64,000 nucleotides of DNA from a bacterium (GCA_021845685.1 JAJZVN010000003.1:1-64000); one strand, 5' to 3'; counted from the first letter of the stretch, positions 16,248 to 26,704 are shown. A program made the numbers and translations. The notes: generated by a model not told the origin, from the sequence alone.

Positions 16248-16371
16248 TAGTTTAGAATATTTAAGTGTATTTTAAATTTATATAATATATGATAATTCAT
16301 ATTATATTATTTTTATATTTATATTTAAAATTAAATTTTTAATTTTAATAAAACATATATAAATTTAAATC

Positions 16372-16519
16372 ACCGTTAGAAATTATTAAAACTGATTCAA
16401 TATATGATAAATACTGGATTCCCGCTTTAGCGGTAATGACACCAAATAGGTTAAAATTTAAATCTTCGCAAAGTCATTCCTGCATTGGCAGGAATCCAGA
16501 AAAAGAAATTTCTAACGGT
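16372..16519. mobile_element. MITE-like element, 148 bp, 13-bp inverted termini
   Basis: ACCGTTAGAAATT (16372-16384) is matched by its complement at 16507-16519. The interior contains CTGGATTCCCGC and GCAGGAATCCAG, which can fold on each other, and the same core arrangement as the element at 16082-16247 although the termini differ. No target duplication was seen. A related CCTGC palindrome occurs at 32603-32620. Confidence 0.65.
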
Positions 16520-16849
16520 TATTTAAGGTATAATATATTTTACAATTTAACATTTTTTAATTATAATTAAAAAATTATATTATAATTGTTTTTAAAAAAG
16601 TTTTTAATAAAAAATTGTTACAAAATTATTACATTATTAAATAATTATTTTATTTTATATATGTAAGTTGTTAATTTTATTAATTTAATATACTTATCAA
16701 CAGTTGTTAATAGATATGTTGAATTCTTATAAAATTTATAAATAAAAATAAGCTGTTGTTATATATAAAAATACAATAAAGATATATTTTACTATTAAAT
16801 ATTTAAATAAAATAAAAATTATACTAACTAAATAAATAAAACTGTAAAT
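16520..16849. other. Putative chromosomal replication origin (oriC)
   Basis: The 330 bases before dnaA are extremely AT-rich and lie at the point where gene orientation switches from leftward to rightward, between rpmH and dnaA, a classic oriC position. TTATCAACA at 16694-16702 is one base from the DnaA box TTATCCACA, and TTGTTAATA at 16705-16713 resembles an inverted, weaker box. No perfect box was found by eye. Together with the two MITE-like elements this accounts for the 876-base gap 15974-16849. Confidence 0.5.
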
Positions 16850-18340
16850 ATGGCAAACGATTTTTTTGATAAATTTTTAAAAAATCTGAAAGAAGAAATA
16901 GGCGCTCAAAATTTTAATTTATGGTTTTCGCCTTCAAATATCAATATTAATGAAAATACAATTATATTTTCAGTTCCTAATAAATTTTATAAAGATATTA
17001 TTGTTGAATCGTATAAAGAAATTATTTTAACTATATGGAAAAAATACAGTAATGAAGAATTGATTATTTCATTTAATATTAACGAAGAAATTAAAAACAG
17101 TTTAGTTGATATAAAAATTTCAGGTTTAGATGATTTTTTTCCGTCTGATGAATATAAAAAAAATAAAGAAGTTAACAATAAAAATATAAGTAATCTTAAT
17201 AATAATATAAATACTGCGGATGAATATAAAAAAGATAACAATATAAATATTACCGCTAATACGGCAAATGAAATATATAATAAAAAAACCAACGGTCATC
17301 AGCAAAAAAATTTAAAAAAACATTATCTAAATCTTAATACTAAATATACATTTGAAAATTTTGTTATAGGCTCAGGAAATCAATTTGCGCATGCGGCATG
17401 TTTTGCAGTTGCAAATCTCCCCGGTCATACTTATAATCCTATGTTTATTTACAGCGACGTCGGTCTTGGAAAAACACATCTGCTTAATGCAATCGGAAAT
17501 AAAATAATTAAAGAAAAAGATTTAAATGTTTTTTTGGTTTCGTCGGAACAATTTACAAATGAAATGATATCGTCTATTAGAGACGATAAAATGATAGATT
17601 TTAGAAATAAATACAGAAATGTAGATGTTTTATTAATTGACGATATACAATTTATTGCAGGAAAAGAAAGAACTCAGGAAGAATTTTTTTATACGTTTAA
17701 CGCTTTATATGAAAATCAAAAACAGATTGTTGTTTCAAGCGATAAAATACCTAAAAATATAGTCAGTTTAGAAGAACGATTAAGATCTAGATTTGAATGG
17801 GGTTTAATAGCGGATATACAACCGCCTGATTTTGAAACGAGAGTGGCAATTTTAAAGAAAAAAGCGTTTCTTAATGAAATTAATATCAGCGACGAAATAA
17901 TTTATTTTATTGCAAGTAAAATTTCAAATAATATTAGGGAATTAGAAGGTGCTTTGATAAAAGTTGCAGCATTTTCGTCTTTTACGGGAAAAAAAATAAC
18001 GCTTGAATTATCAAAAGAAGCTTTATTTAACCTTATAAAAGAAGAAGAAAAGCCTATGACTGCCGAAATTATTATTAAAACAGTCTGTAATTTTTTTAAT
18101 GTTAAAGTACCTGAAATAAAATCTAATAAAAAATTAAAAGAATTTGTGCTGCCGAGGCAAATTGCTATGTATATAATAAGAGCCAATACTACTCTGTCTT
18201 TTCCTGAAATAGGCGATAAATTTGGAGGAAAAGATCATTCATCTGTTATTTATGCGGTTAATAAAATTAAAAATAATTTAAAAAAAGATAAAGAATTAGA
18301 AAAAACAATCGAAAGTATAATTAAATTAATACAAAAATAA
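16850..18340 (+). CDS. dnaA: Chromosomal replication initiator DnaA
   Basis: A 496-residue AAA+ initiator that binds DnaA boxes and melts oriC. Domain I covers about 1-80, a long Asn-rich domain II linker about 97-160, then domain III with Walker A GLGKTH (205-210), Walker B VLLIDDIQF (about 258-266) and the arginine-finger region LRSRFEWGL. Domain IV ends with the helix-turn-helix signature GGKDHSSVIYAVNKI. The expected FGGK and DHSS residues are present. It begins the rightward replication block dnaA-dnaN-gyrB and directly follows the putative origin. The linker is longer than usual and is almost pure Asn/Asp/Lys/Ile. Confidence 0.98.
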   Translation: MANDFFDKFLKNLKEEIGAQNFNLWFSPSNININENTIIFSVPNKFYKDIIVESYKEIILTIWKKYSNEELIISFNINEEIKNSLVDIKISGLDDFFPSDEYKKNKEVNNKNISNLNNNINTADEYKKDNNINITANTANEIYNKKTNGHQQKNLKKHYLNLNTKYTFENFVIGSGNQFAHAACFAVANLPGHTYNPMFIYSDVGLGKTHLLNAIGNKIIKEKDLNVFLVSSEQFTNEMISSIRDDKMIDFRNKYRNVDVLLIDDIQFIAGKERTQEEFFYTFNALYENQKQIVVSSDKIPKNIVSLEERLRSRFEWGLIADIQPPDFETRVAILKKKAFLNEINISDEIIYFIASKISNNIRELEGALIKVAAFSSFTGKKITLELSKEALFNLIKEEEKPMTAEIIIKTVCNFFNVKVPEIKSNKKLKEFVLPRQIAMYIIRANTTLSFPEIGDKFGGKDHSSVIYAVNKIKNNLKKDKELEKTIESIIKLIQK

Positions 18341-18390
18341 GATAATAATTATATATATATTTAATTATTATAATTAATATTAATATCAGT

Positions 18391-18431
18391 TATATATATT
18401 TTATATATATTATATATATAAAATATATATA
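18391..18431. repeat. 41-base A/T-only palindrome in the dnaA-dnaN gap
   Basis: Two perfect 20-base arms of alternating TA with an AAAA/TTTT interruption around a single central base. It occupies the middle of the 333-base gap 18341-18673, which is otherwise A/T-rich and without genes. Possible uses are a terminator for dnaA, an easily unwound element, or simple-repeat slippage. Confidence 0.8.
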
Positions 18432-18673
18432 GTGTAATTGGTTAAATATTGTTTAAAAATATGTTTAATTAAAAATAAATTTATTTAAAAATAAAAAAAT
18501 TTAAAAAATTAAACAAATTCATTTAAATAACATCAATTATTTAAACAGATTTGACAACAGGTAAATTTAAATAAATTTAAATACTTATTTTATTTATTAA
18601 CTTTTTAGTGTATATTACTACTATTATTATCTTTTAATTATTAATATATAATTAGTAATAGGGAAATTAAAAA

Positions 18674-20047
18674 ATGTTTAATTTTAAAATTAAAAAAAAT
18701 ATTTTTTTAAAAAGTATTCTTATAACGCAGGGGGCTACAGAGAAAAAAATTTCACTGCCTGTGTTGTCTAATTTATTAATAGAATCAATTAATTTAAATA
18801 AAGAAAATTTATATTCCGATATAAATTCAGATAATAAAAATTACGGATTAATTAAAATCAGCGCAACCGATTTAGAAATAACAATTAAAGATTATTGCGG
18901 CGCTGAAATAATAAGCGAAGGTAAGATTACATTAAACGCCAAAAAACTATACAGTATAATTAAAGAATTTCCTGACGATAAAACTAATGATAATAATAAA
19001 GAAAATAAAAATGAAGATATTGATATTGAAATAAAAGAAACAGAATCAGGACTTGTTATAATAAGTTATAAAAAAATTATTTTCAAACTTACAACAATAC
19101 CTGTAATTGACTATCCTACATTATTAGATATAAATACCGATGACAATTTTAACGTTAATTTAAAATTTATAAAATTTGTAATAAACAAAGTAATATTTTC
19201 TACGGCATTAGAAGAAACTAAAAAGAGTTTATCTGGAGTTTATTTTATTTTATTGGAAATAGAAGGAGAGAATTATTTAAGGCTTGTAGCTACCGACGGT
19301 CACAGATTATCATTAGCTCAAATTAAACTTTTTAATAATAACGAAAATAAAATAGAAAAAATAAGTAAAGATATGTTAAATAAAGAGTCGTCGGAACAGG
19401 ATAGTTCAATATATGATAAATTTAAAGAAGGTATTATTATACCTAGAAAAATACTTAGTGAATTAATTAAAATAGATGTAGATAAAGATGTTTTTGTCAA
19501 TATTTCAATTAATTCAAATAATGTTATTTTTAAACTAAATGATGGAATTAATAATAAAGATAATATAAATTATATATACGGCACAACTTTTATTTCTAGA
19601 TTAATAGACGGCAAATATCCTAATTATGAATCTATATTACCTAAGAATAATTATAAAACTGCAATTATCAAAACAGAAGAATTAATAAATTCTATAAAAA
19701 GAGTTTATATATTGGCCGAAGAAAAAAGTCATTCAATTGAATTAAGTTTTGATAAAAATTTATTAATTATAAAAACAGTGCAGACAAATCAAGGAGAAGC
19801 AGTTGATGAAATAGAAATAGAATATAGCGGAGAACCTATAAATATAAAATTAAATTCTAAATATATTCTTGATTTTATAAGCAATATATATAATGAAAAA
19901 ATTATATTAAAATTTAATACTATATTTACTCCTTTAATTATTGAACCTTTAATTGAAGATAATAACAAAAAAAAATCAAAAAGTTCGATAGATTTAAATA
20001 CATTTGATTATCAATTAACCGGCGTATTTATGCCTATGAGGTATTAA
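18674..20047 (+). CDS. dnaN: DNA polymerase III beta sliding clamp
   Basis: The ring-shaped processivity clamp. Recognisable blocks are ATEKKISLPVLSNLLIES near the start, LRLVATDGHRLSLAQ in the middle domain, and the C-terminal QLTGVFMPMRY motif characteristic of DnaN. At 457 residues it is some 90 longer than typical clamps; the surplus is in hydrophilic loops, for example DDKTNDNNKENKNEDIDIE (about 102-120) and the segment around 220-250. Such loops suit a surface-exposed ring and do not interrupt the core. It lies 333 bases after dnaA and 9 before gyrB; recF, often next, is absent. Confidence 0.96.
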   Translation: MFNFKIKKNIFLKSILITQGATEKKISLPVLSNLLIESINLNKENLYSDINSDNKNYGLIKISATDLEITIKDYCGAEIISEGKITLNAKKLYSIIKEFPDDKTNDNNKENKNEDIDIEIKETESGLVIISYKKIIFKLTTIPVIDYPTLLDINTDDNFNVNLKFIKFVINKVIFSTALEETKKSLSGVYFILLEIEGENYLRLVATDGHRLSLAQIKLFNNNENKIEKISKDMLNKESSEQDSSIYDKFKEGIIIPRKILSELIKIDVDKDVFVNISINSNNVIFKLNDGINNKDNINYIYGTTFISRLIDGKYPNYESILPKNNYKTAIIKTEELINSIKRVYILAEEKSHSIELSFDKNLLIIKTVQTNQGEAVDEIEIEYSGEPINIKLNSKYILDFISNIYNEKIILKFNTIFTPLIIEPLIEDNNKKKSKSSIDLNTFDYQLTGVFMPMRY

Positions 20048-20053
20048 AAATAA

Positions 20054-22672
<2,619 letters not shown>

Positions 22673-22714
22673 TAAAAGAAAAAATATGTATCTGAATCTG
22701 AGCGGTTCAATAAA

Positions 22715-22998
22715 TCAGTGAACTACCCATCAATGAATTGAAAGGCTTCCTGTTTCATTGTATGATAACTTTTTAGGAGCAAATCATGAATACATTTACT
22801 TGGTCATCCATTAGAGCACACTCCGCAGGCGTTGTCCTTTCGGACGGTTCAGGCGATACCCGCCCCTTACCTTGCATAGAATATTTAAGTCTTTTAGCGT
22901 AATCGCTTGGCTATCGCTTTTACACTTAAAGACGGTTTTCAGGAACTTATTTTACGGTATCTCCATTAGACAGATACCAACCCGCATATAAGTTATCA
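22715..22998 (+). ncRNA. HEARO/IscB-type omega RNA (solo), with IS200/IS605-like left end
   Basis: A G+C-richer structured block in the 548-base gap after gyrB. It opens with CCCATCAATGAATTGA leading to GGCTTCCTGTTTC, like the foldback left end of IS200/IS605-family elements. It continues with CTCCGCAGGCGTTGTCC closed by a GTCC-TTTC-GGAC hairpin, and ends with the perfect hairpin GGTATCT...AGATACC and CCCGCATA. These blocks match what I remember of the HEARO RNA (Rfam), the guide RNA scaffold of IscB nucleases. Normally an iscB gene follows directly; here the next 220 bases have no open frame with IscB motifs. The rest of the gap up to 23220 is AT-rich with nothing recognised. Boundaries are approximate. 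Confidence 0.6.
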
Positions 22999-23220
22999 AA
23001 GAACAAAGATTTTGCAACCTGTAAGAATATTATATCGCAAATAAAAATAAAATCAATAGATTGCTTTCATCAATAGCTGCCATGTTACCCTTGTTATTTC
23101 AGTTAAGTAAAAGTTAAGTAAGGTAAGATAGATAAAAATATTAAAAATAATAGATAATAGATAACGATAAAATAAAAAATTTATATATTATTTAAATTAA
23201 TAATTATTATATTTATTCTA

Positions 23221-23682
23221 TTACTGGGTTTTTTTAGTAATATTTTTAGTAGTTGCGGCAGCGATATTTTTTTTAGCTTTTGGTTTAACTGGTTTAACCG
23301 ATGCAGGTTTTGTAGAATGTTTTTTTGTTGCAGCCGCAGATAAATCTAATGAATTAGTTTTTGTTTTTGGCTTGGTCCTTGTCGTCGAGGGCTGTTTCCT
23401 TTTTGCCGGCGATATATTTTTATTATTTGTTGAAGACGACAAAGGGTTTTCTAAAGGATTTATATTTTGTTTATTATCTAATTGCTGCTTACTCTGATTG
23501 CCCTCCCCATCTTCGTTATTTGCAGGGTCATTAAACTGATCTTTAAATTCTGTCGTGGCTTTTTTAAATTCTCGTAAACCCTTACCTAAAGATTTTCCTA
23601 TATCGGGAAGCCTTTTAGGACCGAATACAAGCAAAGCTACAACAATTATTATTATTATTTCCGGCGTTCCTATACCAAACAT
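23221..23682 (-). CDS. tatA: Twin-arginine translocase subunit TatA/TatB family
   Basis: A 153-residue Tat component. It has a short N-terminal membrane helix ([15 protein letters not shown], about 7-21), then the hinge and amphipathic helix [20 protein letters not shown] (20-39) typical of TatA. After residue 55 comes a long low-complexity Lys/Pro/Thr tail, which is longer than in most TatA proteins. TatA pores pass folded proteins such as SoxY and SoxB, whose twin-arginine signals are encoded a few kilobases away. It is the only gene on the minus strand right of the origin, and lies between two omega-RNA-like blocks. tatC is not in the window. Confidence 0.9.
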   Translation of the reverse strand: MFGIGTPEIIIIIVVALLVFGPKRLPDIGKSLGKGLREFKKATTEFKDQFNDPANNEDGEGNQSKQQLDNKQNINPLENPLSSSTNNKNISPAKRKQPSTTRTKPKTKTNSLDLSAAATKKHSTKPASVKPVKPKAKKNIAAATTKNITKKTQ

Positions 23683-23940
23683 TTTCTCTCCCTTTTCTTT
23701 ATATATTATATATTATAACATATTTTATTAAATTATTAAAATAAAAAACTATTTAAGATATTTTAATGCCAAATAATTCAGGATTTGTGTTAAGTTAACT
23801 TTATTAAGAATCTGCTATATTATTATTAATATTATTAATGAATGCAATTAATATACCATGTATTATTTTGTAATGCAAAACATCTAACAAATTTAGGTTA
23901 AATTAAAAAATTTCTGCTAAACATAAATCTATGAATTTGA

Positions 23941-23986
23941 TATTAAACTATTAATTGTTCCAAAAGGAACAATTAATAGTTTAATA
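23941..23986. repeat. 46-base hairpin: 21-bp perfect arms, 4-base loop
   Basis: Left arm 23941-23961 (ending AATTGTTCC) and right arm 23966-23986 (starting GGAACAATT) are exact complements around AAAA. It sits in the 871-base gap 23683-24553 between tatA and ccdA and is followed by GTGTCCTAAATAGGTC. It might be a small palindromic element or a strong terminator for either strand. Confidence 0.85.
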
Positions 23987-24114
23987 AGTGTCCTAAATAG
24001 GTCAATTTTGAATACATATAATTATTAAACATTTTGTGTTTACGGCATCTAAATATATGGCATTATTTTTGCATATCATATTATTATGTTATTAAGCGCT
24101 GAATACTTAATTTT

Positions 24115-24245
24115 AATTCACGGTTCTTGCAATATCCGTATGGTATATTTAAACACGCATACGGACGGGGTTATCTCAAAAACCCCCTAAGCAACGCTTA
24201 AAAGAGCTGTTGCAAGCCCCTGCCTTTAGGCATGGGGACTATGAC
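24115..24245 (+). ncRNA. TnpB-type omega RNA / IS200-IS605 right end (solo)
   Basis: A run of stable hairpins: CCGTATG...CATACGG, GGGGTT...AACCCC, GCAAC...GTTGC, and finally CCCCTGCC-TTTA-GGCATGGGG followed by ACTATGAC. This order, ending in a GGCA-type foldback hairpin, is the usual form of the right end of IS605/IS1341 elements, whose transcript is the scaffold of the TnpB omega RNA with the guide just 3' of the element. No tnpB or tnpA frame is present upstream; the 430 bases back to tatA are AT-rich without coding potential. The guide position would be about 24246 onward. The element is therefore a remnant or a nuclease-less derivative. Confidence 0.55.
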
Positions 24246-24254
24246 GATATCAAA

Positions 24255-24288
24255 TATCTATTTATTTATAATTATAAATAAATAGATA
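24255..24288. repeat. 34-base perfect palindrome
   Basis: The sequence reads identically on both strands from 24255 to 24288 (centre TTATAATTATAA), starting ten bases after the TnpB-type right end. Its location is where an omega-RNA guide would be encoded. It could also be a landing-site hairpin preferred by single-strand transposition. Confidence 0.8.
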
Positions 24289-24364
24289 AATCTAAATGCC
24301 ATATATATTTATATATAATTATTATAATAAATAATATAATTATAATAAAAAATGCATTAGCATA

Positions 24365-24394
24365 TTGACATATAGTTATTACAAGTAATATAAT
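24365..24394 (+). promoter_or_regulatory. Sigma-70-type promoter for the ccdA-sox cluster
   Basis: TTGACA (24365-24370) and TATAAT (24389-24394), both perfect, separated by 18 bases, 160 bases before ccdA. It is the best promoter seen ahead of the sulfur-oxidation genes. Confidence 0.6.
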
Positions 24395-24553
24395 TATATA
24401 CAATAATAATATTAATATTAAATATTGTAAGTAATTATATATAATAAAAATGCATTTAATACATTGAAATACTGTCATTTTGTTATATTTGTATATTGTA
24501 AATAATATGTTAAAAATAAATAATATTGAGAAAGGAGGATTAATATAACAATA

Positions 24554-25276
24554 ATGTTTAATCTTAACCTGACATACAGCGTTGCTTTATTTGGAGGGAT
24601 GTTAGCCTTTTTTTCTCCTTGCGTTCTACCGTTAATCCCAGGATATATTTCATTTATAAGCGGGATAAATATAGAAACACTTACTTCCGAAAAAAATCAT
24701 AAGAATATGATTCGAGTTTTTACGGCGTCCCTTGCTTTTGTTATTGGATTTTCAGTAATATTCGTAGGACTTGGAATCGGTTCGGAGACAATTTTCAGTA
24801 ATTTTCTTAAATCAAATTTAAATATAGTAAGAATAGTCGGCGGTATCGTAATTATCCTTTTTGGGCTGTACTGTCTTGGTTTATTTAAGCTGAATTTTTT
24901 AAGCAGAGAAGTTAATATTCTACCGTGGAAAAAAAAGGGCGGTTTTATAATAGGGTCCTTTGTTTTAGGCATTGCATTTGCGGCGGGCTGGATACCATGT
25001 ATAGGACCGATACTTGCATCTATTCTTCTTTATACATCAATGAACGGATCATTAACAAAATCTATTGAACTCCTATCTTTTTTTAGCTTAGGGCTTGGTA
25101 TTCCGTTTATTTTAGCAGGTCTCTTTTTAACTTATTTTATGACATTTTTTAAAAAGATAAAACGTCATTTAAATTTATTTTCAATAGTTTCAGGAGGTTT
25201 TTTGATTTTAATGGGCATACTTACTATCACAGGGAATTTTGAAGCATTATCGCAATATCTAATCGGCGTTTTATAA
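24554..25276 (+). CDS. ccdA: Thiol-disulfide transporter CcdA (SoxV-like)
   Basis: A 240-residue six-helix inner-membrane protein of the CcdA/DsbD-beta family, which carries reducing equivalents from cytoplasmic thioredoxin to periplasmic thiol proteins. The redox pair is visible as C23 in FFSPCVLPLIPGYISF and C149 in GWIPCIGPILAS. In Sox clusters the homologue SoxV reduces SoxW, which is encoded next. The ATG at 24554 is 15 bases from a strong GGAGG; in-frame ATA codons lie nearer, so the start is slightly uncertain. It leads the sulfur-oxidation cluster and is preceded by a clean promoter. Confidence 0.92.
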   Translation: MFNLNLTYSVALFGGMLAFFSPCVLPLIPGYISFISGINIETLTSEKNHKNMIRVFTASLAFVIGFSVIFVGLGIGSETIFSNFLKSNLNIVRIVGGIVIILFGLYCLGLFKLNFLSREVNILPWKKKGGFIIGSFVLGIAFAAGWIPCIGPILASILLYTSMNGSLTKSIELLSFFSLGLGIPFILAGLFLTYFMTFFKKIKRHLNLFSIVSGGFLILMGILTITGNFEALSQYLIGVL

Positions 25277-25362
25277 ATATTTGGTGTTTGGCGTATAATT
25301 TTGGTGCATAATAAATTTAACCAATGATTTAATATTATAAATAAATTATATATAACATTAGT

Positions 25363-25887
25363 ATGATAAAGATAAAGATGATAAAACGAAAAAATGTTAT
25401 TTTGCAGATGATTTTATTATTTATTTTAACCGTATCGTTAATGGGGTCCCCGTCTGTTTTTGCCTCAAATCAAATTCATTGGGAGAATCTTTCTTCCGCT
25501 ATTAAAAACAATAAGGCAAATAAAAAAGTCTTTTTGCTCCACTTTTATTATCCTACCTGCAGTTACTGCATAATGATGGATAGAAATGTGTTCAGCAGCA
25601 AGAGGGTTATCAATTATCTTAATGCGCATTTTCATAATGTCTTGGTAGATATATATAGTCATAAAAAGGTGATGTATTTTAACGGAAAATATATGTCTGA
25701 TTCCCATATTGCATCAAAATTTAATATAACCGGAACCCCCACGGAGATATTTTTCAGCCCGACGTATAAAAAAATCTTTATTTTACCGGGATACTGGTCA
25801 AAAAACAATTTTTTACTTGTAGCAAAATGGATTGGATCAGGTAAATACAAGGTAGAAACATTAAGAAAATTTTCCCGCACCCAATAA
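25363..25887 (+). CDS. soxW: Periplasmic thioredoxin-like protein SoxW
   Basis: A 174-residue thioredoxin-fold protein with a Sec signal peptide (about 11-34, ending SVFAS). The redox motif is C66-S-Y-C69 in HFYYPTCSYCIMMDR, and the cis-proline loop is ITGTPTE (Pro126). SoxW keeps SoxY's sulfur-carrying cysteine reduced, receiving electrons through CcdA/SoxV. Its place between ccdA and soxY supports SoxW rather than a general DsbE/TlpA protein. No clear ribosome site precedes the ATG at 25363; Met6 is an alternative start. Confidence 0.85.
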   Translation: MIKIKMIKRKNVILQMILLFILTVSLMGSPSVFASNQIHWENLSSAIKNNKANKKVFLLHFYYPTCSYCIMMDRNVFSSKRVINYLNAHFHNVLVDIYSHKKVMYFNGKYMSDSHIASKFNITGTPTEIFFSPTYKKIFILPGYWSKNNFLLVAKWIGSGKYKVETLRKFSRTQ

Positions 25888-25953
25888 AGGTAGCATCATA
25901 TTATATATATAATATATAAACAAGCAATAGTTTAATATATTTAATAAAATTTA

Positions 25954-26031
25954 ATATATAATACAAATATATAATACAAATATATAATACAAATATATAA
26001 TACAAATATATAATACAAATATATAATACAA
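25954..26031. repeat. Six perfect 13-bp tandem repeats upstream of soxY
   Basis: Six exact copies of ATATATAATACAA. The array is bracketed by identical 13-base direct repeats CAATAGTTTAATA (25925-25937 and 26029-26041). It occupies most of the soxW-soxY gap (25888-26066). Each unit contains TATAAT, so the array could offer multiple -10 elements or binding sites. Confidence 0.92.
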
Positions 26032-26066
26032 TAGTTTAATAATTAAAACCAATGGAGGATCCAAAA

Positions 26067-26597
26067 ATGGATGAACATGTTTCAAGAAGGGATTTTATTA
26101 AAAAAACTGCGGTTATAACTTTGGCGGCGGTTGTGCCTATTTCGGTTGTTTCCGATGCTACCGCCGCATTTGCAGCGCCAAAACCAAAAATAGATAAGCC
26201 TGGCAAAAAGATTACAATTAATAAGTCAAAATTAAAAGAGTTTAAAGGAAAAGAGATTATATGGACGGAAAAGGGTTCCGCCGAATATAAAAAAATGATG
26301 CTTCCCAAGATACATTTGCCTTTAATCGCTCAAAACGGCGGACTTGTTCCTCTTGCTATTGCCTCTGATCATCCTATGGAAAAGGGTAATTATATCAGAG
26401 CTTACCATGTTTTTGACCTGAATAACCCCGTTCCGCGCATTGCTTCATTTTATCTGACGCCCGAAAACGGTAAGGCATTCATTGCGACAAGAATTAAAAT
26501 TCAGCAGGAATCTTATGTTCAGGTTGTAACCGAATATTCAAACGGTTTACTTTACGGCAATCGTAAATTTATTAAAGTTACAGTCGGCGGATGTTAA
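26067..26597 (+). CDS. soxY: Sulfur carrier protein SoxY
   Basis: A 176-residue SoxY. The start at 26067 is chosen because GGAGG (26054-26058) lies eight bases before it; the ATG at 26052 overlaps the ribosome site. The N-terminus is a Tat signal (VSRRDFIKKTAVITLAAVV, R7-R8) and the mature part has the immunoglobulin-like SoxY domain (LPLIAQNGGLVPLAI, ASDHPMEKGNYIRAYHVF). The swinging-arm cysteine, to which sulfur intermediates bind, is the very last residue: the protein ends VTVGGC, whereas the canonical terminus is GGCGG. The two missing glycines make the arm unusually short. SoxY works in the periplasm with SoxZ. Confidence 0.94.
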   Translation: MDEHVSRRDFIKKTAVITLAAVVPISVVSDATAAFAAPKPKIDKPGKKITINKSKLKEFKGKEIIWTEKGSAEYKKMMLPKIHLPLIAQNGGLVPLAIASDHPMEKGNYIRAYHVFDLNNPVPRIASFYLTPENGKAFIATRIKIQQESYVQVVTEYSNGLLYGNRKFIKVTVGGC

Positions 26598-26704
26598 AAA
26601 ACTTATAAGCTGAACCGCTTATTAACAGTTAATGTCAACAGTCAACACAAATTTTAAATTAGTTTAATGCAGATAATTTATTACTAAATAATTAATTATT
26701 AAAA

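Noticed and set aside
24272-24478. 68-residue hydrophobic minus-strand frame in the tatA-ccdA gap
   Set aside because: Ile/Tyr-rich product of low-complexity AT repeats; overlaps the palindrome and the ccdA promoter.
24530-24556. ATA as start codon of ccdA
   Set aside because: In-frame ATA codons are closer to the GGAGG than the ATG, but a normal ATG exists and the protein start fits the family, so no need to invoke a rare start.
25954-26031. CRISPR array
   Set aside because: Units are contiguous 13-mers with no spacers, so it is a plain tandem repeat.
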